Positions 25,844 through 33,945 of a stretch of 51,298 nucleotides of DNA are shown one piece after another. The DNA is taken from the NCBI RefSeq assembly GCF_006874475.1, contig NZ_VIRM01000063.1, positions 1 through 51,298 of the forward strand. Direction: 5' to 3'. The notes beneath the pieces are model-generated. The model saw only the letters and a list, made by a program, of their open reading frames with translations. It ran no database searches and was not told the origin of the DNA. A program made the translations under genes and the position numbers. The number at the start of each line of letters is the position of its first letter. The stretch's first letter is position 1. Origin of the DNA: Microbispora hainanensis (GTDB lineage Bacteria > Actinomycetota > Actinomycetes > Streptosporangiales > Streptosporangiaceae).

Positions 25844-27340
25844 GTGCTGCAGGCCGCAGGTATTTGCAAGAGCTTTCAAGGCGCGCCCGCGCTCGACCAC
25901 GTCACCCTGGCCCTGCGGGCCGGGGAGGTCCACGCGCTCGTCGGCGGCAACGGCGCGGGCAAGTCCACTCTGGTCAAGGTGCTCTCGGGAGTGTGCAGGC
26001 CGGACTCCGGCCGGCTGCGCTTCCTCGGTGAGGAGATCGCCCTCTCCTCCCCCACTGAGGCGGCCCGGCTCGGGATCGCCACGATCCACCAGGACGCCGG
26101 GCTCGTCCCCACGATGAGCATCGCCGCCAACCTGTTCCTCGGCCGGGAGCCGCGGGGGCGCTTCGGCCTGATCGACTTCGCCGCCATGCATGCGCGGGCC
26201 GCCGAGCTGCTGTCCTCCTACGGCCTGCACGCCGACCCGCGCCGGCCGCTCGGCTCGCTCGGCGACGGCGCGCGTCAGCTCGTCGCCCTGGCCCGGGCCG
26301 CGTCCGCGGACGCTCGGCTCGTCGTGATGGACGAGCCCGCCTCCTCACTGGAGCGCGACGAGCTGGACGTCCTGTTCGGCGCGATCTCCCGGCTCCGCGA
26401 CGAGGGCCGGGCGGTGCTGTACGTCACCCACCGGCTCGACGAGCTCTACGAGATCTGCGACCGGGTGACCGTGCTGCGTGAGGGGCGGGTCGTGCACACC
26501 GGGCCGCTCGCCGGCCTCGACCGCCGCAGGCTGGTCTCGCTCCTGCTCGGCCGGCCCTTCCACGCCGAGCGGGCCGACGCCGCCGTCACCGGCGAGTCGC
26601 CCGGCCCGCCCGCGGACGAGCCCCTGCTCGAAGCCCGCGGGCTGACCCGCCGCCACGTGCTCCGCGACGTGTCCCTCGCCCTGCGTACGGGGGAGGTCGT
26701 CGGCCTCGGCGGGCTGCGCGGCGCGGGGCGCAGCGAGACCGCGAAGGCGATCGCGGGCGCGCTGCGGGTGGACGCCGGCCAGGTGACGATCGCGGGCGCG
26801 CCCGCGGGCAAGTGGTCGATCAGGAACGCGATCCGCGCCGGTGTCGGGCTCGTGCCGGAGAACCGCCGGGTCGAGGGCATCGTGCCGACCCTGTCGGTGC
26901 GCGACAACATCGCGCTGGCCGCGCTCCCCCGCCTGTCGCGCGCGGGGATCGTCTCCGACGCGCACCTCGACCGGATCGTCGACACGTTCATGCGGCGGCT
27001 GGGAATCCAGGCCGTCTCGCCCCGGCAGGCGGCCGGGGAGCTGTCCGGCGGCAACCAGCAGAAGGTGCTGCTGGCCCGCTGGCTGGCGATGCATCCGAAG
27101 GTGCTGCTGCTCGACGAGCCCAGCCGGGGTGTCGACATCACGACCAAGATGGCCATGCGGTCGCTCCTCGACGACCTGGCGGTGGACGGGCTGGCGATCC
27201 TGCTGATCTCCTCCGACGTCTCGGAGCTGGTGGAGAACTGCGACAGCGTGGTGGTCCTGCGCGACGGCGCGGTCGTGGGCGAGCTGGCCGGCCCCGAGGT
27301 CAGCGAAGACCGCATCATGGGCGCCCTCGCCGCCGGCTGA
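25844..27340 (+). CDS. Orphan double-domain sugar ABC ATPase
   Basis: A 498-residue RbsA/YtfR-type ATPase with two nucleotide-binding domains. The first domain has Walker A GGNGAGKST near residue 36 (Gly where Glu is usual), a weak signature SLGDGARQLV, and VVMDEPASSLE. The second has the degenerate GLRGAGRSET, a full LSGGNQQKV and LLLDEPSRGVD. It is strikingly similar, stretch by stretch, to the YtfR-like ATPase at 19189-20739 (for example IALAALPRLSRAGIVSDA against IALAALPSLSRAGVVSDA), so the two are paralogues. No permease or binding protein accompanies it. GTG 25844 has GGAGG 6-7 bases upstream; the frame is open back to 25784 but without a ribosome site there. Confidence 0.85.
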   Translation: MLQAAGICKSFQGAPALDHVTLALRAGEVHALVGGNGAGKSTLVKVLSGVCRPDSGRLRFLGEEIALSSPTEAARLGIATIHQDAGLVPTMSIAANLFLGREPRGRFGLIDFAAMHARAAELLSSYGLHADPRRPLGSLGDGARQLVALARAASADARLVVMDEPASSLERDELDVLFGAISRLRDEGRAVLYVTHRLDELYEICDRVTVLREGRVVHTGPLAGLDRRRLVSLLLGRPFHAERADAAVTGESPGPPADEPLLEARGLTRRHVLRDVSLALRTGEVVGLGGLRGAGRSETAKAIAGALRVDAGQVTIAGAPAGKWSIRNAIRAGVGLVPENRRVEGIVPTLSVRDNIALAALPRLSRAGIVSDAHLDRIVDTFMRRLGIQAVSPRQAAGELSGGNQQKVLLARWLAMHPKVLLLDEPSRGVDITTKMAMRSLLDDLAVDGLAILLISSDVSELVENCDSVVVLRDGAVVGELAGPEVSEDRIMGALAAG

Positions 27341-27401
27341 GTCTCCCCTGTCGGCACGGGGGCGTGCCCGGCGTGCCATAACCCGCGCCGGGAACCTCTC
27401 C

Positions 27402-27587
27402 TCAGCGGCCGGCGCGGCGGCGGACCATCGAGACGAAGTCGGCCGCGGCGACGACCGCGAGCACGGTCGCGACGAAGGCCGCCACGAACAGCCCCGCCGC
27501 GTACGCCGTGATCGCGATGAAGACACACACGACCAGCCCGAAGGTGGCCAGCACCATCCGCAGCCCGAGAGCGCCGCGCGGCTCCAT
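27402..27587 (-). CDS. Small two-helix membrane protein, DUF6343-like
   Basis: A 61-residue protein beginning MEPRGALGLRMVLATFGLVV with two hydrophobic helices separated by a short AYAAG turn and ending with basic VRRRAGR. The layout (short polar start, xLGLRLxLAxxGLVV, second helix, basic tail) is like the actinobacterial DUF6343 family of unknown function. The start at 27587 is fixed by a near-perfect GGGAGGTGAC ribosome site. A longer open frame up to 27794 exists but overlaps the divergent methyltransferase gene and has no ribosome site. Confidence 0.6.
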   Translation of the reverse strand: MEPRGALGLRMVLATFGLVVCVFIAITAYAAGLFVAAFVATVLAVVAAADFVSMVRRRAGR

Positions 27588-27750
27588 CCCGTCACCTCCC
27601 CTCGCGTCAATCCCTACCCAGGCGAAGGGCATTTGCATAGGCACATACGACATTGCCGATTGTCGGATCAGATGGTCAAAAACGGCACTCGCCTCTCTAG
27701 GATGGACCTCGTCCCATGCCGCGTACCGACCCACCAGTGGAGGACAGAGC

Positions 27751-28569
27751 GTGCACGAGGAGCAGGCGCCCGCGTGGGTGGTGGACCCCGGCACGCCGAG
27801 CGTGGCCCGGATGTACGACTACTACCTGGGCGGCAAGGACAACTTCGCGTCCGACCGCGAGGCCGCCGAGAAGATCATCTCCATCCTGCCCAACGCCCGC
27901 GACGTCGCCCGGACCAACCGCGCCTTCCTCATGCGGGCCGTACGGCACCTGGCGCGGGCGGGCATCCGGCAGTTCCTCGACATCGGCACGGGGCTGCCGA
28001 CGCAGGAGAACGTCCACCAGGTGGCGCAGGCCGAGGCGCCGGACTCCCGGGTCGTCTACGTCGACAACGACCCGATCGTGCTCGCCCACGCACGCGCCCT
28101 GCTCGCCGACAACCCCCGCTCGATCGTGATCAACGGCGACCTGCGCAAACCGGAGTCGATCCTCGGCCACCCCGGCGTCCTGACCCACCTCGACTTCACC
28201 AAGCCGATCGCCTTGATCATGCTGGCCGTCCTCCACTTCGTGACCGACGACGCGGAGGCGGCGCGCGTCGTCGGCGCGTTCCGCGAGCCGCTCGTCCCGG
28301 GCAGCCACCTGGTGGTCTCCCACATCAGCCAGGGCGACCTGGACGAGGACGCGGTCAGGCGGGGCCGCGACGTCTACACCGCGACCACCGCGGGCGGCAT
28401 CGTGCCGCGCACCAGGGACCAGGTCCGCGGCTTCCTCGACGGCCTCCACATGCTGGAGCCCGGCGTCGTGCCGCTGCACCTGTGGCGGCCCGAGGCCGTG
28501 GAGCCCGCATGGGACGGCAAGCCGGGAGGCGGCATCATCGGCGGCGTCGGCCTCGTGCCCGGCCCCTGA
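27751..28569 (+). CDS. DUF574 family SAM-dependent methyltransferase
   Basis: A 272-residue member of the DUF574 (PF04672) S-adenosylmethionine methyltransferase family, large in actinomycetes and mostly uncharacterised. The diagnostic start PSVARMYDYYLGGKDNF is present, then RTNRAFLMRAVRHLARAG, the SAM-binding motif FLDIGTGLPTQENVHQVAQ and the acidic YVDNDPIVLAHARALL. The C-terminal part has LHFVTDDAEAARVV and VVSHIS. GTG 27751 has GGAGG 7 bases upstream; an open frame back to 27508 is not supported. Possible promoter with TAGGAT at 27698. The natural substrate is unknown for most of the family. Confidence 0.9.
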   Translation: MHEEQAPAWVVDPGTPSVARMYDYYLGGKDNFASDREAAEKIISILPNARDVARTNRAFLMRAVRHLARAGIRQFLDIGTGLPTQENVHQVAQAEAPDSRVVYVDNDPIVLAHARALLADNPRSIVINGDLRKPESILGHPGVLTHLDFTKPIALIMLAVLHFVTDDAEAARVVGAFREPLVPGSHLVVSHISQGDLDEDAVRRGRDVYTATTAGGIVPRTRDQVRGFLDGLHMLEPGVVPLHLWRPEAVEPAWDGKPGGGIIGGVGLVPGP

Positions 28570-28658
28570 CCGGTCGCCGGCGACGCCGCCGAGTTCGTCC
28601 GTCCTGTCCCCTGGGCGGAACTGCCGCCTGCCCCCGAGCGGACCGGCCGGGGGCACGA

Positions 28659-28717
28659 CCCCCGTGCGGTGCCGCGCCCTTAGGCGGCCCGCCCCCCGTG
28701 CGGTGCCGCGCCCTTAG
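28659..28717. repeat. 25-bp direct repeat including the ROK gene's 3' end
   Basis: CCCCCGTGCGGTGCCGCGCCCTTAG-type copies at 28659-28683 and 28693-28717 are 34 bp apart. The second copy contains the ROK stop codon, so the first is a duplicate just downstream of the gene. Confidence 0.7.
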
Positions 28718-29964
28718 AGCGCCACCGCCCGCTTCCGGGGCGCCGCGCGGTGGTGCGCCGTACGGCGCCGCATCTCCGCGAGCACGTCGAGAGGGTTGGC
28801 CAGGAGCCTGGAGAAGGCCAGCTCCGCGGCGCCGACCAGCGTGACGTCGTCGCCGAGCGCCGACACCCGCAGCCGCACCTGCTCGCGGGAGATCAGCATC
28901 GCGTTCGTCTCCACCCTGCGCCCGACCTGCGCCGCCGAACCCGGGTACACGTCCCGCAGCATCCCTCCGAAGATCACCATGCCGGGGTTGAAGAGGTTGA
29001 TCAGGTTGGCCACGCCGATGCCCAGCCAGTCCCCGATCCGGTGCAGCGCCTCCTCGGCCGCCGCGTCCCCCCGTCCGGCGGCCTCGACCACGGCGCGCAC
29101 GCCCTCGCGGCCGCTCAGCTCGCCCGAACGGCCCGCCGCCTCGATCAGGGCGTGCTCGCCGACCTCCGCCTCCAGGCAGCCGCGCGAGCCGCACATGCAG
29201 GGCCGCCCGTCGTACGGGTTCACCACCATGTGCCCGAGCTCGCACCCGTAGCCGCCGTCGCCGCCGAGTAGCTTGCCGCCGACGATGATTCCGCCGCCCA
29301 CGCCGACGTCGCCGTGCAGGTAGATCAGGTTGTCGAAGCCGCGGCCGACGCCGCGGTCGCGCTCGGCCAGCGCGCCCAGGTGGGCCTCGTTGCCGACGAG
29401 CACCGGCAGCCCCAGCCGGGAGCCGAGCTCGACGCCGAACGCCTGGTCCACCCACCCGACGTAGGGTCCGTATCGCACCGTGCCGTCGTCGGGCCGGATC
29501 ATGCCGCAGTAGGCCGCGCCGACCCCGACGCACACCGAGCCCGCGCGGGCGCCGCGCCGCAGCTCGCGGCCGAAGCCCGCGAGCACGCCGACGACGTCCT
29601 CCAGGTCGGCGCCCGTACGCTGCCGGGCGGCCTCCCTGCGGTCGAGGATCTCCCCGCCCAGTCCCACGCGGGCCGCGACCAGGCGGTCGACCCGGACGTC
29701 GAAGGCCAGCACGTGCGCCCGGTCGCGCTCCGGGCGGACCACCAGCGACGGCCGGCCCGCCCTGCCGGTGTCTCCGGGCAGTTCCTCGCTGACCAGGCCC
29801 GCCGCGGACAGCTCGGCGGTCAGCGCCATGATCGTGCTGCGGTTCAGGCCCATCCGGTCGGCCAGCTCGGAACGGGAGAGCGCCCCGGCCAGGTGCACGT
29901 GCCGCAGCAGATCGCCGAGGTTGCGCCGGCGCATCTCCTCTTGGGACCGACCGGCTTTCGACAT
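28714..29964 (-). CDS. ROK family transcriptional regulator
   Basis: A 416-residue ROK repressor of the XylR/NagC type. A winged helix-turn-helix at the N-terminus (LSRSELADRMGLNRSTIMAL, residues about 29-48) is followed by the ROK sugar-kinase-like domain. That domain includes GDVGVGGGIIVGGKLLGG and the zinc-binding CMCGSRGCLEAE with the upstream GHM histidine. Such proteins repress sugar genes until a sugar binds. The C-terminal 35 residues are basic and not part of the ROK fold. It is a single gene converging with the methyltransferase. Target genes cannot be identified here; the region upstream (29965-30086) has no clear palindrome. Confidence 0.9.
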   Translation of the reverse strand: MSKAGRSQEEMRRRNLGDLLRHVHLAGALSRSELADRMGLNRSTIMALTAELSAAGLVSEELPGDTGRAGRPSLVVRPERDRAHVLAFDVRVDRLVAARVGLGGEILDRREAARQRTGADLEDVVGVLAGFGRELRRGARAGSVCVGVGAAYCGMIRPDDGTVRYGPYVGWVDQAFGVELGSRLGLPVLVGNEAHLGALAERDRGVGRGFDNLIYLHGDVGVGGGIIVGGKLLGGDGGYGCELGHMVVNPYDGRPCMCGSRGCLEAEVGEHALIEAAGRSGELSGREGVRAVVEAAGRGDAAAEEALHRIGDWLGIGVANLINLFNPGMVIFGGMLRDVYPGSAAQVGRRVETNAMLISREQVRLRVSALGDDVTLVGAAELAFSRLLANPLDVLAEMRRRTAHHRAAPRKRAVAL

Positions 29965-30086
29965 GGTGCGCAGATCCTGACGACTCGGAGGGGTCCTCGT
30001 TGGCGGGCCGTGGACGGGAGGACAGGGCCGAAACCCTTTCCTGTCTTGAGATTACCAACGGAGGCGCCCTCGGCGGAGGCCCGCGT

Positions 30087-30803
30087 TTACCGGCCTGCCC
30101 GCTCGCCGTGATCCGCCGGGGCCGCGCGGCCCCGATTCCGTGCCGCCTGAAGGCCGGTCCCCCGCCTGGCCGCGGAGACCGCCGCCTGCCGGGCCGCCGC
30201 TCCCGCACGCGTCGCCGTACCTCCAGGACTCGCCGTTCCGGCACGCGTCGCCGTTCCCACAGGGGATCCCGTTTTCGAACGCGTCGCCGCGCCTCCACGG
30301 TTCGCCGTTCCCACTTTGGGCCCCGCGCCTCCACGGGTCGCCGCTCTCGCTTTGGGCCTCGCCTGCGGGGCCGCGACCGGGGCCGGCGTGGGTGAGGGCG
30401 CCGCCGAGGGCATGCCGAGCGCCTGCGCGATGTCGCATCCACGATTGCCCCGGCACATCGCGTTCTGGATGCCGGTCCCGCCGGTCGCGACGTTGATCAT
30501 GACCTGCTGCGTACCGCGGATGGTAGTGGTGCTCGACGCGGTGAGCCCGGACTCGGCCGCGTCCCTGACGGCCCGCGCGGCCCGTTGCCCGGGCTCCTGT
30601 GGCCCGGGCTCGTGTGGCCCGGGCTCGTGTGGGCCGGACTCGTGTGGCCCGGACTCCTGGTGGCGCGGCGTCTCCCGCCCGGGGGTGCGTGTGGCCTCGG
30701 CGGCAGGGCCCGCGGGGGCCAGCGCCGCCACGACCGACGCGCAGGCGAGGAGACCGAGACCGATCTTCCTCATGGCCGTCCCGCCGTACCGCTGACACTT
30801 CAT
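30087..30803 (-). CDS. Secreted low-complexity protein with a two-Cys motif
   Basis: A 238-residue exported protein. A signal peptide (MRKIGLGLLACASVVAALAP, from an internal ATG at 30773) is followed by five PHEPG/PHESG pentapeptide repeats (residues about 50-75). A short central segment, TQQVMINVATGGTGIQ then AMCRGNRGCDIAQAL, looks like the only folded part. A 110-residue Ala/Arg/Gly/Thr tail with GTATRAG-like repeats ends the protein. The first start, at 30803, has GGGAG upstream and would add 10 residues. The central motif resembles the one in the next gene on the same strand (30989-31405). I do not recognise a known family. The long tail could bind cell-wall polymers or DNA, but this is only composition. 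Confidence 0.6.
   Translation of the reverse strand: MKCQRYGGTAMRKIGLGLLACASVVAALAPAGPAAEATRTPGRETPRHQESGPHESGPHEPGPHEPGPQEPGQRAARAVRDAAESGLTASSTTTIRGTQQVMINVATGGTGIQNAMCRGNRGCDIAQALGMPSAAPSPTPAPVAAPQARPKARAATRGGAGPKVGTANRGGAATRSKTGSPVGTATRAGTASPGGTATRAGAAARQAAVSAARRGTGLQAARNRGRAAPADHGERAGR
30586..30660. repeat. Five tandem 15-bp repeats in a coding region
   Basis: Units close to GGCCCGGGCTCGTGT occur five times in a row and encode the PHEPG/PHESG pentapeptides of the secreted protein on the minus strand. Confidence 0.85.
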
Positions 30804-30988
30804 CGCGCGCTCCCGCCCGTCACCGCCACAACGCTCCGGGCCGCCCCTTTTCGCCCAGGAGTTTTTCAGGCTAGTGACGCGACGGATACCCGCGCCCGAT
30901 CCGCGCGGCGTCTTACGGCATCATTGCCATATCAGTCAGCACGCTCCCTCATTCGTGGAATACACGACCCACGCGTAGTCGAAGGCGA

Positions 30989-31405
30989 TCACCATCCATT
31001 GGAAGTGATGGGCATGTTCTGCCGGATGTTGCACTTCCTCGGGCCGGGGCCGCAGAAGGCGCCCTGGGTGCTGATGCGCCCGCCGTTCGTGATGCCGGTC
31101 TGCTGCTGGCCGATCATGAAGGTCGGGGCGAACACGCCGTTGAGATTCTGGTTGAACCTGCCGTTGCCCGACTTGAACTGCCGCGCCGTGGCGGTACCAC
31201 CGGACGCCACCTGGCCTCCGCCGTCCCCGTGGCCGTTGGCCCTCATCGGAGCACGGCTTCGGGACTGCGTGAACGCGCTCGCATCCTGGGCAGCGGCGCT
31301 CCACGCGATCGCGGCCACCAGAGCAGCCAGCGTCAGCCTGCGGGCCGTCAGGGCCCCGAGCGGCCGGGAGCGGGACATGCAGCGGCGAGACATCGTGGAA
31401 CGCAC
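30989..31405 (-). CDS. Small secreted protein with a two-Cys motif
   Basis: A 138-residue exported protein. A basic start (MSRSRPLGALTARRL) leads into the signal LTLAALVAAIAWSAAA and a cleavage site near QDASA. The mature part is Gly/Asn/Gln-rich, with FMIGQQQTGITNGGRIS and then FCGPGPRKCNIRQNM. The spacing GQQ, Gly-Gly, Gln, then two Cys with 6 residues between, and C-x-I-x-Q, parallels the secreted protein at 30087-30803. Two cysteines suggest one disulfide. Start is GTG 31405; an ATG at 31393 is equally possible. Family not recognised. A weak promoter is suggested at 31475-31502. Confidence 0.65.
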   Translation of the reverse strand: MRSTMSRRCMSRSRPLGALTARRLTLAALVAAIAWSAAAQDASAFTQSRSRAPMRANGHGDGGGQVASGGTATARQFKSGNGRFNQNLNGVFAPTFMIGQQQTGITNGGRISTQGAFCGPGPRKCNIRQNMPITSNGW

Positions 31406-31474
31406 CTACCTACCAAGGCCATGCGGCAATGGGCTTTCGTCGCGGACATAAGCAACGTTGACCTCATACCCCGC

Positions 31475-31502
31475 ATCATGGTCCCGGCCCCGCTCATGCC
31501 AA
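31475..31502 (-). promoter_or_regulatory. Possible promoter of the small secreted protein
   Basis: On the minus strand TTGGCA (31502-31497) and CATGAT (31480-31475) are 16 bases apart in an AT-richer patch 70 bases before the start. The 247-base gap 31406-31652 shows nothing else. Confidence 0.25.
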
Positions 31503-31652
31503 GCGCGGCATGGATCATGGCACATTTTTTGTCGCTATGCCTTCCGGCCGGACATCAGGCGTTCAGGCCCTCAAATGCCACTATTCGCATAAATCCGGAA
31601 AGTGCCGTTTCTGGCGATCCGGCCTTCGCCAGGGCTCATTCCTTCGGGCGGC

Positions 31653-32063
31653 TTATTCGCCGACGGCGTCGAGATAGACCCAGGCGCCTTCATGGCGGAC
31701 GAAGCGGCTCTGCTCCCGCATCTCGCCGGGCTGTCCCCGGTAGTCGTAGCGGGCGCGGAAGGTGACGGTGCCGTCGGTGTGGATCGGGCTCCCGCCCGTG
31801 GCCGCCTCGACCTCCAGTCCGGTCCACCGCATGCCCGGGTCGAAATCGACCCGCCCGGGGCGGGTGGAGGGATGCCAGGTTCGCAGCAGGTATGCCTCGT
31901 CCTCGACCGCGAACGCGGAGAAGCGCGAACGCATCAGCGCCTCGGCCGTCGGCGCGGACTGTCCCGCGTGAAACCGGCCGCAGCAGTCGCCGTAGACGGC
32001 AGGCAGGCCACAGGGACAGGGCTCGCCGGCGCGCGGCCGGCGGGAACGAGAGGTGCGGCTCAC
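31653..32063 (-). CDS. YchJ-like SEC-C motif protein (UPF0225)
   Basis: A 136-residue protein of the YchJ/UPF0225 type. The N-terminal SEC-C-like zinc motif is clear (CPCGLPAVYGDCCGRFH, residues 16-32). The NTF2-like middle domain follows: APTAEALMRSRFSAFAVEDE, YLLRTWHPSTRP, and a FVRHEGAWVYLDA end. Function is unknown, although the zinc motif often mediates protein binding. Length is normal. The N-terminal 15 residues are basic. Nothing in the neighbourhood explains its role. Confidence 0.9.
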   Translation of the reverse strand: MSRTSRSRRPRAGEPCPCGLPAVYGDCCGRFHAGQSAPTAEALMRSRFSAFAVEDEAYLLRTWHPSTRPGRVDFDPGMRWTGLEVEAATGGSPIHTDGTVTFRARYDYRGQPGEMREQSRFVRHEGAWVYLDAVGE

Positions 32064-32340
32064 CCCGCGAGGCTATCGTCCCCGGCCGAGCGCTCGCCCC
32101 GCCGTCCCAGCCTCTTCGCCTGGGCCATACGGACATCGTGGTCCGCAGCCCTTTCCCGGCCGCCTACGCCTCTTCGCCGGACCATGCGGACACCGCTCGG
32201 TGCGCCTTTCCGACCGTCCAAGGACCCGGCAGCATCCGTACGCCTTCCATCAGGCGTTTCGCATGGCGGCGGGCCGAGTGTCGGCTCCACCCGGCCCGCC
32301 TTCACGGGACCCCCGATCTCATGTCCAGGAGACCCGCTTA

Positions 32341-32543
32341 ATGAGACTGTACAAAGAGTCGTCGCAGGCGTCCTGACCGCCACCGCGGCGATCGGCACCG
32401 TGGTGATCGGCACGGTGGTGATCGGCACCGTGGTGACGCGGCCCGCGCTCACCGAGACCGCCGCCGGCGCCGTTCGCGCCGAGAAGCTGGGCGATCCTCG
32501 CTACCGGGAGATTCTCGGCGAGAGTAATCGACTTCCCCGTTAG
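32341..32543 (+). pseudogene. Possible frameshifted small membrane protein ORF
   Basis: ATG 32341 has an AGGAGA ribosome site 8 bases upstream, but its frame stops after 11 codons (32376). The next frame, which has no start codon of its own nearby, continues with ETVQRVVAGVLTATAAIG and VVIGTVVIGTVVTRPAL, a membrane helix, and a polar tail GDPRYREILGESNRLPR ending at 32543. Together they would make a roughly 65-residue single-pass protein with a one-base frame error. It could also be chance. The hydrophobic part is coded by a 15-bp repeat. Confidence 0.3.
32391..32435. repeat. Three tandem 15-bp repeats
   Basis: ATCGGCACCGTGGTG, ATCGGCACGGTGGTG and ATCGGCACCGTGGTG, one mismatch in 45 bases. 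In one frame they encode the pentapeptide IGTVV three times. Confidence 0.9.
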
Positions 32544-32612
32544 GGTGCCGTGATTCGCGCCCTGAAACGCGCCCTGAAACGCGCCAGGCCAGGCTCCCGG
32601 TCATGCCCCAGG

Positions 32613-33023
32613 TCACCTGGCCTCACGGCTTCCAGAAACTCCAGGTGCGGGCCACGCGTCTTCCGCCACCCGCGTCTCCCACCGACGCACGTAGTCCCGG
32701 AACCCGGTCTCCGTCCGCGGCATGTCCAGCCACTCCTGAGCCGCGAGCCTGAACTCGCGCATGGCCAGGGCGTCGGTGCCGGCCCCGTAGTCGACGGGCC
32801 AGCCGTCGAGGATGTCGTCGATTTCCATCCAGGCGCGGTAGAGCCCGGCCACCCCCCACAGGTGCTCGAAGTACGGCGGCTCCGTACAGTGCCACGCCGC
32901 TTCGAGGACCAAGCCGCGCATCTGCTCCACATCCCCGCTGACGAGGACGCCCCGCATGAGCGGATCGATCTTCGCGGCGAACCCCGCGAGCAGCTCCAGA
33001 TCCACAGGCCCGAGATCGGTCAT
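32613..33023 (-). CDS. Hypothetical acidic protein
   Basis: A 136-residue soluble protein, acidic and rich in Trp (FEHLWGVAGLYRAWMEIDDI, REFRLAAQEWLDMPRTE). Codon use is typical of real genes here and the predicted structure is mostly helical. No domain is recognised and there is no signal peptide. It sits alone between the small membrane ORF and a secreted protein, with a strong terminator hairpin upstream at 33084-33135. The C-terminal 10 residues after WPAP look unstructured. Confidence 0.6.
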   Translation of the reverse strand: MTDLGPVDLELLAGFAAKIDPLMRGVLVSGDVEQMRGLVLEAAWHCTEPPYFEHLWGVAGLYRAWMEIDDILDGWPVDYGAGTDALAMREFRLAAQEWLDMPRTETGFRDYVRRWETRVAEDAWPAPGVSGSREAR

Positions 33024-33083
33024 GACTCCAGCATCGCAAGAGGTGCCGAAGTGCTTACGGCCGGCGCGGCCCGGGACTTGCGA

Positions 33084-33135
33084 CGAGGTCCCCGGCGTCG
33101 GGGGTTCACGGTGGAACCGTACGCCGGGGACCTCG
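33084..33135. terminator. Strong 15-bp stem terminator
   Basis: A perfect 15-bp inverted repeat (33084-33098 with 33121-33135) with a second small hairpin (GGTTC/GAACC) in its loop, just downstream of the secreted protein gene that ends at 33187. Confidence 0.75.
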
Positions 33136-33186
33136 CCGTTCAGCCGTCCCGCGCCGCTGCCGGCGCGTGCCCGTCGCGGAATCGGC

Positions 33187-33681
33187 TCAGTTGTAGGGGT
33201 TGTCGTAGGTGTAGCTGCTCTTCGTCCGCGTCTGGTACTGGCCGTTGCTGCCGAACCATCCGCCGGTCACGTCGAAGCGGACGTTGCCGACGGTGCTGCC
33301 GAAGTTCACCTCGCTGTTGTAGACGGCGGTCTGCTGGCACCCGGGAAGGCTCGTCGAGCCGGTCTGGGTCGGCCAGGACGTGCTCGTGCCGTTGACGACC
33401 ACCCGGAACGAGGGCGCGGGGTAGGCGTGCTGCCAGCACAGGGTCAGCGAGTAGCGATACTTCGTGTTCCCGTCGTCGAACGCCACCGTGCCCTGGAGGA
33501 GGGCCAGCTGCGTCGCGTTGCCGTCGTTGCTCACCAACTGCAGGTAGACCGGCTGGTCGGCGCTGTACGCCGCGTGCGCGGGGCTGAGCGGCAGGAGCGC
33601 GGCGGCCGTCGCCGCGATGGCCATGGCGATCGACGTCGTCAGCCGACGTCCTCGCGAGCGTGCGATCAATTCACACCTCAT
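33187..33681 (-). CDS. Hypothetical secreted protein
   Basis: A 164-residue exported protein. Basic start MRCELIARSRGRRLTTS, hydrophobic AMAIAATAAALLPLS, cleavage after PAHA. The mature part (about 125 residues) is rich in Thr, Ser, Tyr and Asn with two cysteines (LTLCWQHAYP and SLPGCQQTAV) likely forming one disulfide, and reads as an all-beta domain (VYLQLVSNDGNATQLALLQG, RFDVTGGWFG). No family recognised. It could be a small cell-surface or antifungal-type beta protein, but this is guesswork. A strong hairpin follows the gene. Confidence 0.65.
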   Translation of the reverse strand: MRCELIARSRGRRLTTSIAMAIAATAAALLPLSPAHAAYSADQPVYLQLVSNDGNATQLALLQGTVAFDDGNTKYRYSLTLCWQHAYPAPSFRVVVNGTSTSWPTQTGSTSLPGCQQTAVYNSEVNFGSTVGNVRFDVTGGWFGSNGQYQTRTKSSYTYDNPYN

Positions 33682-33898
33682 CCGTTGCAGGAGTGCCGAG
33701 TGCCCGGAGGCTATGCGACATGCACGGACCTATCCAGAGCGGCGACCCCGGGGGCTCGATCCGGTCGGGCGTTAACACCCCGCTCCGGTGGACCCTGGGA
33801 ACGCCGTTCCGCCGCAACCAGGACAGAGAGGGCGGCGAACCCGGTCGAAATCCCGCTGGGACCGCTGAATGTTTCACACGGCACGAGAGCGGACAAAG

Positions 33899-33928
33899 CG
33901 CCCCCCGGCGGCATCCCGCCGGGGGGCG
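33899..33928 (-). terminator. Intrinsic terminator of the lamin-tail gene
   Basis: A perfect 13-bp stem CGCCCCCCGGCGG (33899-33911) and CCGCCGGGGGGCG (33916-33928) with a CATC loop, 18 bases after the stop, followed on the minus strand by a short GCTTTG. Confidence 0.8.
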
Positions 33929-33945
33929 TCACGGCCGCACCGCGG

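Noticed and set aside
30052..30798. Alternative 248-codon frame over the secreted repeat protein
   Set aside because: It lacks a signal peptide and the two-Cys motif; the frame ending at 30087 has both and a ribosome site.
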